Shown: piece by piece, positions 44,545-51,568 of the stretch | Numbering within the stretch: position 1 is the stretch's first letter | How the letters are laid out: every line of letters begins with the position of its first letter | Source: Streptomyces sp. NBC_01267 | GTDB taxonomy: Bacteria > Actinomycetota > Actinomycetes > Streptomycetales > Streptomycetaceae | Direction of reading: 5' to 3' | Assembly (NCBI RefSeq): GCF_036241575.1 | Contig: NZ_CP108455.1 | Location: 7,547,001-7,611,000 of the forward strand | DNA length: 64,000 bases | The notes under the pieces: model-generated | Database searches by the model: none | Told to the model about the DNA's origin: nothing | What the model saw: the letters and a program-made list of their open reading frames with translations, nothing else | Position numbers and translations under genes: made by a program

Positions 44545-45042
44545 TCACCCCTCGGCGGCGTCCTGTTCGCGGAGCAGCCCGGCCACCGCACGGCCGAAGA
44601 GCAACCGGCCCGACCACGCGGTGAGCCCGTCGAACATCCTCGGCAGCCCGGCGATACGGAGTTCCTCGCGCCACACGACCCGGCACCCGGTATCCGTGGG
44701 AATCACCTCGATCTCGGCCCGGCCCAGCACGACCCTGCCGCGCTTCTCCAGACGGCAGACCCCCGCGCGGCCGGGGACCGGCGGCTCCCAGCGCACCACC
44801 TCCATCGGATCGTCGAACCCGACCCGGCCCAGTCCGGTACGCGCCACGAATCCGGTCCCGGTTCCGGCCGGACCCGGGGTGACGACTCTGATCCTGGTCA
44901 GCGGTACATGTGCCGCGTGCAGCTCCCACCGGGTGAGCCTGTGCCAGGCCTCGTCCGGGGACAGCGCACTGAACCGTTCGATGCGGAAGCCGGTCACGCG
45001 CGGGCCCGGGGCGGGCCGGAACTGGGGCATGGGCGCAGTCAC
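44545..45042 (-). CDS. SRPBCC-family (polyketide cyclase/START-like) protein
   Basis: This 165-residue protein starts MTAPMPQFRPAPGP and has the helix-grip pattern FRIERFSALSPDEAWHRLTR, FVARTGLGRVGFDDPMEVVR, IEVIPTDTGCRVVWREELRI and LFGRAVAGLL at the C-terminal helix. It should bind a hydrophobic ligand in a deep pocket. No polyketide genes are nearby, so cyclase activity is not implied. Confidence 0.85.
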   Translation of the reverse strand: MTAPMPQFRPAPGPRVTGFRIERFSALSPDEAWHRLTRWELHAAHVPLTRIRVVTPGPAGTGTGFVARTGLGRVGFDDPMEVVRWEPPVPGRAGVCRLEKRGRVVLGRAEIEVIPTDTGCRVVWREELRIAGLPRMFDGLTAWSGRLLFGRAVAGLLREQDAAEG

Positions 45043-45118
45043 TCCGTGGTCGTTCGAGCTCGATGGGCCCGCCCCACGCCAGGTGTACTGCCGGGTGAGG
45101 AGGCGGGGTCACAGCCAA

Positions 45119-45177
45119 CCGCACGACGGAGGGTGGTGCGGCTCCGCAGGGGAGCCGCACCACCCTCCGTCGTGCGG
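45119..45177. terminator. 27-bp perfect inverted repeat, likely terminator
   Basis: A 27-bp arm at 45119-45145 is perfectly complementary to 45151-45177 around the five-base loop GCAGG. The core is GGTGCGGCTCC against GGAGCCGCACC. It lies between the SRPBCC gene and the end of the PRC-barrel gene, both on the minus strand, so it should stop the latter and insulate the former. Confidence 0.8.
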
Positions 45178-45225
45178 GGCCGACCGTGCCGCCGGGGCCG
45201 GTCCGGAACGCGTCGGGCCGACGGC

Positions 45226-46215
45226 TCAGTGGCCGGTGCCCTTCATGTCGCCGTGTTCCTGCGTGCCCTGACCGTCGTCGTACTGGATCTGCTCCTTGCG
45301 GACCTCCGCGGAGACTTCCTTCTGCTCCGTGACCTTCTCCGTCTCCATCCGGACCCGTTCGACGGCCACGGCCTCCTTGCGGATGACCGGCCGTTCCGCG
45401 TGCAGGATCACTTCGGATTCGGCCTCACCGATGCGAGCCCGTTCGGCGGCGGTGCGGTCGCTTTCCTTGATCGGTTCACGCACCACATGGACCTCTTCGT
45501 GGCTGACCGGGACGGTGGTCGTCACGTTCTCCGTGACCACCACCTTGCGCAGCCGCGCCCGCCCCGACACATGCTCTTCGGTGGCGACCCGCAGCTGTTC
45601 CTCGGAGCGGATGAGCTCCTCGTTGGCGCCGGCCTTCTCCATGTCGGCGTCCGCGCCCGCGCGCGCGCTCATCGCGGCTGCGCTGCTCTGGCCGCCTCGC
45701 GCGCCGGTGGTGGTGCTGGTGGGGGAGTTGAGCCCGCCGTACATGCCGCCGGCGCTCTGGGCCGGCTTCGCCGCACGGGTGTCCGTGCCCTCGGTGGCCT
45801 TCGCCGTCCCGCGAGTGCCCGCGGTGTCCGCGGCCTCCCCGTGCATGGGGCTGGTGGCCCGCTTGTTGCTCACGCCCGCGACGCCGCCGGCCACTCCCGG
45901 ATGGGTGAGCCCGTAGTGCTCGTACAGCTCCTGCTCCTGGGCGAGATCGAGGTGCTGCTCGGCGTCCAGGCGCGGGGCGCCCTTGACGAGTTCCTTCGCG
46001 TGGGGGATGTGCAGGGCGTTCTCCTCACGCCGGGCACCTTCGAGGGGGATGAAGGTTTCCTTGGTGCCGAACAGGCCGGTCTTCACGGTCGCCCACTCGG
46101 GACGACCGCTCTGGTCGTCGAGGTAGACCTGCTCGACGCCGCCGATCTTGTCCCCGGTGATGTCGTAGACCATCAGGCCGGTCAGTTCATCGGGGCTGCG
46201 GAAGTCGGCTGCCAT
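45226..46215 (-). CDS. PRC-barrel and DUF2382 stress-type protein
   Basis: This 329-residue protein has an N-terminal PRC-barrel (DELTGLMVYDITGDKIGGVE, WATVKTGLFGTKETFIPLEG). A low-complexity Ala/Gly/Thr linker follows, then a C-terminal DUF2382/YsnF domain (LRVATEEHVSGRARLRKVVV, VPVSHEEVHVVREPI, AVERVRMETEKVTEQ). The family is common in stress regulons of soil actinomycetes and may associate with membranes or RNA. Biochemical function is unknown. Confidence 0.92.
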   Translation of the reverse strand: MAADFRSPDELTGLMVYDITGDKIGGVEQVYLDDQSGRPEWATVKTGLFGTKETFIPLEGARREENALHIPHAKELVKGAPRLDAEQHLDLAQEQELYEHYGLTHPGVAGGVAGVSNKRATSPMHGEAADTAGTRGTAKATEGTDTRAAKPAQSAGGMYGGLNSPTSTTTGARGGQSSAAAMSARAGADADMEKAGANEELIRSEEQLRVATEEHVSGRARLRKVVVTENVTTTVPVSHEEVHVVREPIKESDRTAAERARIGEAESEVILHAERPVIRKEAVAVERVRMETEKVTEQKEVSAEVRKEQIQYDDGQGTQEHGDMKGTGH

Positions 46216-46521
46216 CTGTGATCACTCCCTTGTACGTGGTCCGGCAGAGGCTCGGACGGCCCCGCCCGCGGATGCACGCGTTCTTCCATCGGGTCCTCAT
46301 TTCCGCCTCCCGGCAACCACGAACGGGCCTGTACGACTGCCGCCGGGGGCGGGAGGCGCGGTTGGCGCACTCTCGGGCCCCTCTTGCGAAGATGGCGCCG
46401 CGTTAGGCCATCCGAGTGAAACGCGGAGGGTTTCTGGTTTGCACTGTCGTGCCAAGGTGCTCCGGACGTCTGGCGTTGTGCCCGCTGCCGAAAGCGGCGA
46501 GCATGGGCTCGGAGGTCGATC
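46216..46521. other. Divergent intergenic region, PRC-barrel / DUF1275 genes
   Basis: These 306 bp contain the promoters of the two flanking genes. I see no gene, hairpin or repeat that stands out. Confidence 0.4.
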
Positions 46522-47304
46522 TTGCAGAAGTCAGGTACCGGCCGGCGGTCGGACGCCGTGGTGCTGCCCCTTCTCGCGGCGGCGTCGGGAGCCGTGGACG
46601 CACTGGCCTTCATCGCTCTGGGGCATGTCTTCGCAGGAGTGATGACCGGAAATCTGATCCTGATGGCGATCGGTTTCGGCAGTGGTTCTCCGGGGGACGC
46701 GGCCTTTCCGCTGGCCGCGCTGGCGGGCTTCTCACTGGCCGTGAGGGGCGGCGGCTGGTTCTGCCGGAGCGAAGGCCGCCGGGGCCGCCGGATCGAGGGC
46801 GCCCCCGGCCCGAGCCCTGCCTCACGTCCTGGGCCCGGCCTGAGCCCTGCCTCTCGTCCCGGCCCCGGCCTCGGCCCCGGCACGGGAGCAGCGCGAAGCG
46901 GCTGGACGCTCAGGGTGTATGCCTGCCTCGCCGTCGAAGTCGTCCTGCTCGCCTCCGTGGGCGTTGTCTGGGCGGCTGTCGGCGGACACCCGGACGGTGC
47001 CGGACGTGGTGCGCTGATCGCCGTACTGTCCGTGGCGATGGGCCTCCAGACCGCCGCGATGCTCGCCGCAGGTCCGGCGGGGGCTCCGACCACGTACTTC
47101 ACCGGCACGCTCAGCTCCCTTCTGACGCATCCGGCGGGCGGCGGCCGGGCCGGGGCCCGGCTCGCCGCTCTGGTGGCCGGCGCGGTGTGCGCAGCAGCGC
47201 TCCGTACCTGGGCCCCGGCCTGGGCGGCGCTGCCGCCACCCCTGCTGGCTGTGGCGGCGCTGTCGCTCGCACTGCCGGTCCGCCCGAACGAACGGCTGCT
47301 GTGA
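46522..47304 (+). CDS. DUF1275 (YoaK-like) membrane protein
   Basis: From a TTG with GGAGG six to seven bases upstream, this 260-residue protein has about six helices. The family start is seen in AAASGAVDALAFIALGHVFA, then GVMTGNLILMAIGFG. A Gly/Pro/Ser/Arg-rich insertion near residues 92-120 contains an imperfect tandem repeat (PSPASRPGPGL, LSPASRPGPGL) and looks like a local expansion in a cytosolic loop. Function unknown, perhaps transport. Confidence 0.85.
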   Translation: MQKSGTGRRSDAVVLPLLAAASGAVDALAFIALGHVFAGVMTGNLILMAIGFGSGSPGDAAFPLAALAGFSLAVRGGGWFCRSEGRRGRRIEGAPGPSPASRPGPGLSPASRPGPGLGPGTGAARSGWTLRVYACLAVEVVLLASVGVVWAAVGGHPDGAGRGALIAVLSVAMGLQTAAMLAAGPAGAPTTYFTGTLSSLLTHPAGGGRAGARLAALVAGAVCAAALRTWAPAWAALPPPLLAVAALSLALPVRPNERLL

Positions 47305-47405
47305 GCGGCCGTCCGGCGGGGCGCCACCTGTCACGGTCCCCGATGGTGCCCGGCCGCCGGACCGGGGTACGGGACGGACGGTGCCGGCTTCCGGTGCCGG
47401 ATTCC

Positions 47406-47460
47406 GGTCACGTTTCTGATCACGTTCCCGATCACGTTCCCGATCACGTTCCTGATCACG
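47406..47460 (+). repeat. 12-bp tandem repeats before the DUF6629 gene
   Basis: GATCACGTTCCC at 47418 and 47430 and GATCACGTTCCT at 47442 are flanked by a diverged copy (GGTCACGTTTCT, 47406) and a partial one (GATCACG, 47454). The array ends at the SD (GGGGAGG) of the next gene. The repeat may affect the promoter or leader of that gene. Confidence 0.85.
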
Positions 47461-47470
47461 GGGAGGCGCC

Positions 47471-48112
47471 ATGTGCTGGAGTCCGACGGCCGATGTGGTG
47501 GCGGGCTCCTGTATCGCCGCGGTCGGAGTGGCCTGTCTGACACAGGTGCGCCGGATCCGGGATCTGCCACTGGCGGCCCTGCCGTTGCTGTTGGGGATCC
47601 ACCAGATCATCGAGGCGGCCGTCTGGAACTCCGGTGGTGGCGCGGGCCCGGCCACCACGGCCTGGGCGGTCATCGCGCTGCCACTGCTCGCGATGTGGGT
47701 GCCGGCGGGCGTACTGCTCGCCGCACCGCCACCCGCGCGGCGCCGTCTCCTGGTGCCCGCCGCGGCCGGGCTCGCCACCGGCATCACCCTCGCGTTCTGC
47801 GTCGCGGTCCGGCCCGTCACGGCCGAGGTCCGTGGCCACACCCTCGGATACGTCGTCGATCTGCCGCTTCCGTGGCTGATCGTCGTCGGCTACCTGCTGG
47901 CCACCGTCGGATCTCTGCTGCTCGCGGGTGATCCGCTGCTGCGGTTGTTCGGCGCTGTCGTCGCGGCCGGGGCAGCGGTCTGTTTCCTGCTCTGGAAGCT
48001 GGAATTCGTCTCCACCTGGTGTGCCTTCGCCGCGGTGTCCGCCGTGATCGTGCTCGGCTGGGTCCGGCGCGGCCCCCGGAACCCCGCAGCCGGTGGGCTC
48101 CGTACCCGCTGA
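47471..48112 (+). CDS. DUF6629-type membrane protein
   Basis: This 213-residue protein starts MCWSPTADVVAGSCIAAVGV, the typical start of this family, and has about seven hydrophobic helices. IHQIIEAAVWNS and LEFVSTWCAFAAVSAVIVL are characteristic. GGGGAGG lies a few bases before the ATG, directly behind the 12-bp repeats. Function is unknown. Confidence 0.85.
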   Translation: MCWSPTADVVAGSCIAAVGVACLTQVRRIRDLPLAALPLLLGIHQIIEAAVWNSGGGAGPATTAWAVIALPLLAMWVPAGVLLAAPPPARRRLLVPAAAGLATGITLAFCVAVRPVTAEVRGHTLGYVVDLPLPWLIVVGYLLATVGSLLLAGDPLLRLFGAVVAAGAAVCFLLWKLEFVSTWCAFAAVSAVIVLGWVRRGPRNPAAGGLRTR

Positions 48113-48209
48113 GAGCGGACTTCCGCTCCCCGCGCCCGGTCCGGATGCGCCCTGGGCCAAGTGCGCACACCCTGGAGTGGCGGGGGAAACGCAGCGAGGA
48201 GGACAACTC

Positions 48210-48404
48210 ATGTCCATGTTGGACAAGCTCAAGCAGATGATGAAGGGCCATGAGGACCAGGCAGGGAAGGGGGTCGACAAGGCGGGAGACGCCGTCGACA
48301 AGAAGACCGACGGCAAGTACACCAGTCAGGTCGACAAGGCCCAGGACCAGGTCAAGAACCAGTTCGGCGCCAAGGGTGACCAGAGCGATCCGCCGAAGAC
48401 CTGA
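48210..48404 (+). CDS. Rv0909/MT0933 antitoxin-family small protein
   Basis: This 64-residue, highly charged, helical protein has the family pattern MLDKLKQMMKGHEDQAGKGV, DKAGDAVDKKTDGKYTSQVD and KAQDQVKNQFGAK. Mycobacterial homologues are called antitoxins, but no toxin gene is adjacent here. In streptomycetes such proteins are often orphans and may be stress proteins. GAGGAGGAC lies six bases before the ATG. Confidence 0.85.
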   Translation: MSMLDKLKQMMKGHEDQAGKGVDKAGDAVDKKTDGKYTSQVDKAQDQVKNQFGAKGDQSDPPKT

Positions 48405-48512
48405 CCGCGCCGCTCCGCGCCCGCCTCGTTCGCTGCCTACGGCGACCTCGGCCCCGGGCGGTGGGATCCGGTACATCCGGGTTCCGCCGCCCGGGGCCGC
48501 TGTACGCCGGGC

Positions 48513-49286
48513 TCACTCGGCGAGTTCGCCCTTGACGGACGAGACGCTCAGCACCCCTTCGAACTCGGACAGCTCCGCCACCAGCTGGTGCACACTGCCG
48601 GTCCCCTCGACGTCCATGTGCACGAACGCGGTCCCGGCCTCGTCGTGCCGCAGTTCCGTGTCCTGCGGTGCTTTTTCGTCGCTGCGGTCCACGCGTACCT
48701 GAACGACCTGGAATCCCTGGGCAGTTGCGCGTTCCAGGATTCGGGTCAGCACGCTGGTGCCGATCGTGTACGCCAGATGCAGCCGGGTCTGCTCCGAGGT
48801 CGCGATGGAGGGGATGCGCCGGGTCAGCCACGGGTAGCCCTGGGCGACGAGGAAGTGGACCACGGTCGCGCCGACAGCCAGCAGGGCGAGCCCCCCGCCG
48901 CAGGCCATCCCGATGGCGCAGGTGAGCCAGACCGTGGCAGCCGTGGTCAGCCCCCGTACGGCGTCCCGGCGTACGAAGATGAGGCCGCCGCCGATGAAGC
49001 CGATCCCGGAGACCACCTGGGCCGCGACCCGTGACGGGTCGAAGGAGACGTTGTTCAGGGCGAGAACCGCGTTGAAGCCGTGCTGCGACACCTCCATGAA
49101 CAGGGCGCTTCCCACTCCGACCAGGGTGTGGGTACGCAGTCCCGCGCTCTTCTGTCTGGTGGCTCGTTCGGCGCCGATGAGCGTCGACAGCAGGAGAGCC
49201 AGGCCCAGTTCGGCGAACTGACGAGCTCCCTGACCTGCGCCGGGATCGAACAGGGGCAGGGCTACGGCTTGCAACAGACCCTCCAT
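48513..49286 (-). CDS. mgtC: MgtC-family membrane protein
   Basis: This 257-residue protein has four to five helices in the MgtC/SapB domain (LGLALLLSTLIGAERATRQK, GLRTHTLVGVGSALFMEVS, VVSGIGFIGGGLIFVRRDAV, GLTTAATVWLTCAIGMACGG). A soluble C-terminal ACT-like domain follows. MgtC proteins aid growth at low magnesium by modulating ATP synthase or magnesium homeostasis and are not themselves transporters. It is divergent from the chitinase gene. Confidence 0.93.
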   Translation of the reverse strand: MEGLLQAVALPLFDPGAGQGARQFAELGLALLLSTLIGAERATRQKSAGLRTHTLVGVGSALFMEVSQHGFNAVLALNNVSFDPSRVAAQVVSGIGFIGGGLIFVRRDAVRGLTTAATVWLTCAIGMACGGGLALLAVGATVVHFLVAQGYPWLTRRIPSIATSEQTRLHLAYTIGTSVLTRILERATAQGFQVVQVRVDRSDEKAPQDTELRHDEAGTAFVHMDVEGTGSVHQLVAELSEFEGVLSVSSVKGELAE

Positions 49287-49374
49287 ACCGTGTCGGAACG
49301 ACTGGGTCCGACCCTAAGGCCTGGCTCGCCGAAGACTCCCGCCGCCACCGGGCTTGCCTGTCGTGCACCAGTCT

Positions 49375-49416
49375 TGGTCTAGACCCTTGACAGGTCCAGA
49401 CCAAGGCGTTTGAGTT
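49375..49416 (+). promoter_or_regulatory. Chitinase promoter with two DasR-type (dre) repeats
   Basis: TGGTCTAGACCC (49375-49386) and AGGTCCAGACCA (49392-49403) are the paired 12-bp repeats known from streptomycete chitinase promoters and bound by the N-acetylglucosamine repressor DasR. TTGACA (49387-49392) sits between them as a -35 box, with a weak -10 near TGAGTT (49411-49416). Confidence 0.75.
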
Positions 49417-49474
49417 CCCTCACCCCCACAAGCGGACATCGTTGTCGCGATGTGCCGCACGAAGGAGTGATCAC

Positions 49475-50359
49475 GTGTCACGACGCATCACGGCTCTGCT
49501 CACCGCCCTGGTGGCGGCCATCGGATTCGCGGTCTTCCTGCCGATGACATCGGCATCGGCAGCGACGTGTGCCACGGCGTGGAATTCCTCGTCCGTGTAC
49601 ACCGGCGGACTGGTCGCCTCGTACAACGGCCACAACTGGTCGGCGAAATGGTGGACCCAGAACGAGACCCCGGGCACCTCCGACGTCTGGTCGGACCAGG
49701 GTGCCTGCGGTGACGGCGGTACCGAGCCGCCCACGAACTCCGGCTTCGTCGTCAGCGAGGACCAGTTCAACCAGATGTTCCCGAACCGGAATTCCTTCTA
49801 CACCTACAGCGGACTGACCGCCGCCCTCAGCTCCTACCCGGCCTTCGCGAACACCGGCAGCGACACGGTCAAGAAGCAGGAAGCGGCTGCCTTCCTCGCC
49901 AATGTCAGCCACGAGACCGGCGGCCTCGTCTACGTCGTCGAGCAGAACACCGACAACTACCCCCACTACTGCGACACTTCGCAGCCCTACGGCTGCCCGG
50001 CGGGCCAGGCGGCCTACTACGGGCGCGGACCGATCCAGCTCAGCTGGAACTTCAACTACAAGGCGGCGGGCGACGCTCTGGGGATCGACCTGCTGGACAA
50101 TCCCGGCCTGGTGCAGACCGACGCGTCCGTGGCCTGGCAGACCGGCCTCTGGTACTGGAACACCCAGACCGGCCCCGGCACGATGACCCCGCACAACGCG
50201 ATGGTCAACGGCGCCGGATACGGTGAGACCATCCGCAGCATCAACGGCAGCATCGAGTGCAATGGCGGCAACCCGGCCCAGGTGCAGAGCCGGATCGACG
50301 CCTACCAGCGGTTCGTCGGGATTCTGGGCACCACCGCGGGATCCAACCTGAGCTGCTGA
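49475..50359 (+). CDS. Secreted GH19 chitinase with N-terminal chitin-binding domain
   Basis: From a GTG with AAGGAG seven bases upstream, this 294-residue precursor has a signal ending near SASAA. A CBM5/12 chitin-binding domain follows (about 31-79; AWNSSSVYTGGLVASYNGHN, WSAKWWTQNETPG). The GH19 catalytic domain is the loop-poor bacterial type, with catalytic Glu147 (VSHETGG) and Glu156 (YVVEQN), nine residues apart, and AYYGRGPIQLSWNFNYKAAG. It hydrolyses chitin to oligomers and is probably de-repressed by glucosamine metabolites through the upstream dre sites. Confidence 0.94.
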   Translation: MSRRITALLTALVAAIGFAVFLPMTSASAATCATAWNSSSVYTGGLVASYNGHNWSAKWWTQNETPGTSDVWSDQGACGDGGTEPPTNSGFVVSEDQFNQMFPNRNSFYTYSGLTAALSSYPAFANTGSDTVKKQEAAAFLANVSHETGGLVYVVEQNTDNYPHYCDTSQPYGCPAGQAAYYGRGPIQLSWNFNYKAAGDALGIDLLDNPGLVQTDASVAWQTGLWYWNTQTGPGTMTPHNAMVNGAGYGETIRSINGSIECNGGNPAQVQSRIDAYQRFVGILGTTAGSNLSC

Positions 50360-50377
50360 CCTGCGTGCAGCGACCGG

Positions 50378-50408
50378 ACGGGCGGGGCGGAGTCGGCTCC
50401 CCGCCCGT
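50378..50408 (+). terminator. Terminator hairpin after the chitinase gene
   Basis: ACGGGCGGGG pairs with CCCCGCCCGT, with an inner GGAG/CTCC stem also possible. It starts 18 bases after the chitinase stop. Confidence 0.7.
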
Positions 50409-50558
50409 TCGCGCGTCCGGGTTCGCGCGAGCGGGCCGTGCCGGTGGGGCGGAGCTCAGGCATCCGGCCCGCCCGGACGTACAGCCCCAGGACTCGGACG
50501 ATGAGACACCTGAAGGTGTCCGTTGACAGGGGCAGGCGGGCCCAGCAGGATACGGGGC

Positions 50559-50633
50559 ATGCATGTGATGCACCCCGGCGTGGTCTGCCGCTACGTGGAC
50601 TACCGGCGCACCTCCAGCGCCCTCTGTCGCTGA
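50559..50633 (+). CDS. Cysteine-type leader peptide upstream of the flavin reductase
   Basis: A 24-codon frame starts MHVMHPGVVCRYVDYRR and ends TSSALCR before TGA, with AGGA eight bases before the ATG. The C-terminal SALCR with a penultimate cysteine codon matches the putative leader peptides of actinobacteria that precede sulfur-metabolism genes. There, slow translation at cysteine codons is thought to control downstream transcription. Cysteines fall at codons 10 and 23. A hairpin follows at 50641-50670, and the next gene is an FMN reductase. Confidence 0.7.
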   Translation: MHVMHPGVVCRYVDYRRTSSALCR

Positions 50634-50966
50634 ACCCACCGCCGTAGCGGGCCTCTTGGCCCTACGGCGCCCCGGCCCGCTCCGCCGTCGCGGAGATGGC
50701 GTGCGGCCGTTCACCGGCCCCCTCGTTGACGTCCACCGCAGTGCGTCAGCCCACCACGCGGGTCACCCGACGCCGACGGCAGCCGTACGCATCCGGCGTC
50801 GGCCTTCCTGTCACTCCCGCTTTTCGAGCGCCCGCTGCCCGGCGTGACCGCTGCCCGGCGTGGCCGCTGTGCCGTGCCTGCGTCGGCGCCGGCCTGCCCG
50901 CACCGAACTCCGGATCCGGCCCGTGGAACAGCACCCCTACCATCGACACCCCGAGAGGGACGCGGT
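50634..50966 (+). promoter_or_regulatory. Leader/attenuator region of the flavin reductase gene
   Basis: This 333-bp untranslated stretch begins with a hairpin (GCCGTAG then GGGCC against GGCCCTACGGC, about 50641-50670, two-base bulge) eight bases after the leader stop. It is placed so that a stalled ribosome could alter its folding. No other gene is visible. Confidence 0.45.
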
Positions 50967-51491
50967 ATGACCGTCTTCGCTGAACGATCCGCACAGTCCG
51001 CCGGGAGCCCGGCCCCCGACGAGATACTCCGCCGCACCCTCCGGAGGCACGCGGCGGGAGTCACGGTGATCACGGTGCCGGGCCCGGCCGGTTTCACCGC
51101 GACCTCCTTCACCTCGGTCTCGCTGGAACCGGCCCTGGTCTCCTTCTGCCTGGGCCTCTCGGCATCCACCAGCGCCGCTGTACGGAGTGCCGAGCGCTTC
51201 GCCGTCCATGTCCTCGGCCCGCAGAACACCACGCTGGCGCGGCAGTTCGCCCGCAGCGGCATCGACCGTTTCACCGGCGCCGACTGGACGGCGGAGCCTG
51301 ACGGGCTGCCGCTGCTCGATGCCGTTCCGGCCTGGCTCACCGCACGGGTGACGCTGCGGGAGCGCATCGGTGACCATCTCTTCGTCGTGGGAGAGGTCGA
51401 GACCGGCGGCAGCCGCAGCGAGGAGGCGGGGCTGGTCCACCACGAGGGTGCCTTCGCCGCTCCGGATCCACTGGAGGCGCACCGCGGGTAG
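50967..51491 (+). CDS. Flavin reductase (FMN-binding split barrel) family protein
   Basis: This 174-residue protein starts MTVFAERSAQSAGS. It has LRRHAAGVTVITVPGPAGFT, ATSFTSVSLEPALVSFCLGL and FAVHVLGPQNTTLARQFARS, the core of NAD(P)H:flavin reductases that supply FMNH2 to two-component monooxygenases. GAGAGGGA lies before the ATG. The cysteine-type leader peptide upstream suggests a job in sulfur assimilation, for example supporting a sulfonate monooxygenase; that partner is not in this window. Confidence 0.9.
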   Translation: MTVFAERSAQSAGSPAPDEILRRTLRRHAAGVTVITVPGPAGFTATSFTSVSLEPALVSFCLGLSASTSAAVRSAERFAVHVLGPQNTTLARQFARSGIDRFTGADWTAEPDGLPLLDAVPAWLTARVTLRERIGDHLFVVGEVETGGSRSEEAGLVHHEGAFAAPDPLEAHRG

Positions 51492-51504
51492 TCCGCAGAC
51501 AGCT

Positions 51505-51539
51505 GTGTCGCCGCTCCGTGGAATCCGGAGCGGCGACAC
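51505..51539. terminator. Bidirectional terminator, flavin reductase / DEAD helicase
   Basis: GTGTCGCCGCTCCG pairs perfectly with CGGAGCGGCGACAC across a seven-base loop, between convergent stops at 51491 and 51569. Confidence 0.85.
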
Positions 51540-51568
51540 GTGGCTGTTCGGCTACCGCGGGTTCTGGC

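Noticed and set aside
40558..45042. Secondary-metabolite cluster suggested by SnoaL-like, asparagine synthetase and SRPBCC genes
   Set aside because: No polyketide, peptide-synthetase or other core biosynthetic gene is present, and the genes differ in strand with terminators between them.
45119..45177. Perfect inverted repeat as ends of an insertion sequence
   Set aside because: The arms are separated by only five bases, so nothing can be inserted; a terminator explains it better.
48210..48404. Toxin-antitoxin module at the MT0933-like gene
   Set aside because: No toxin-like gene is adjacent; neighbours are DUF6629 and MgtC.
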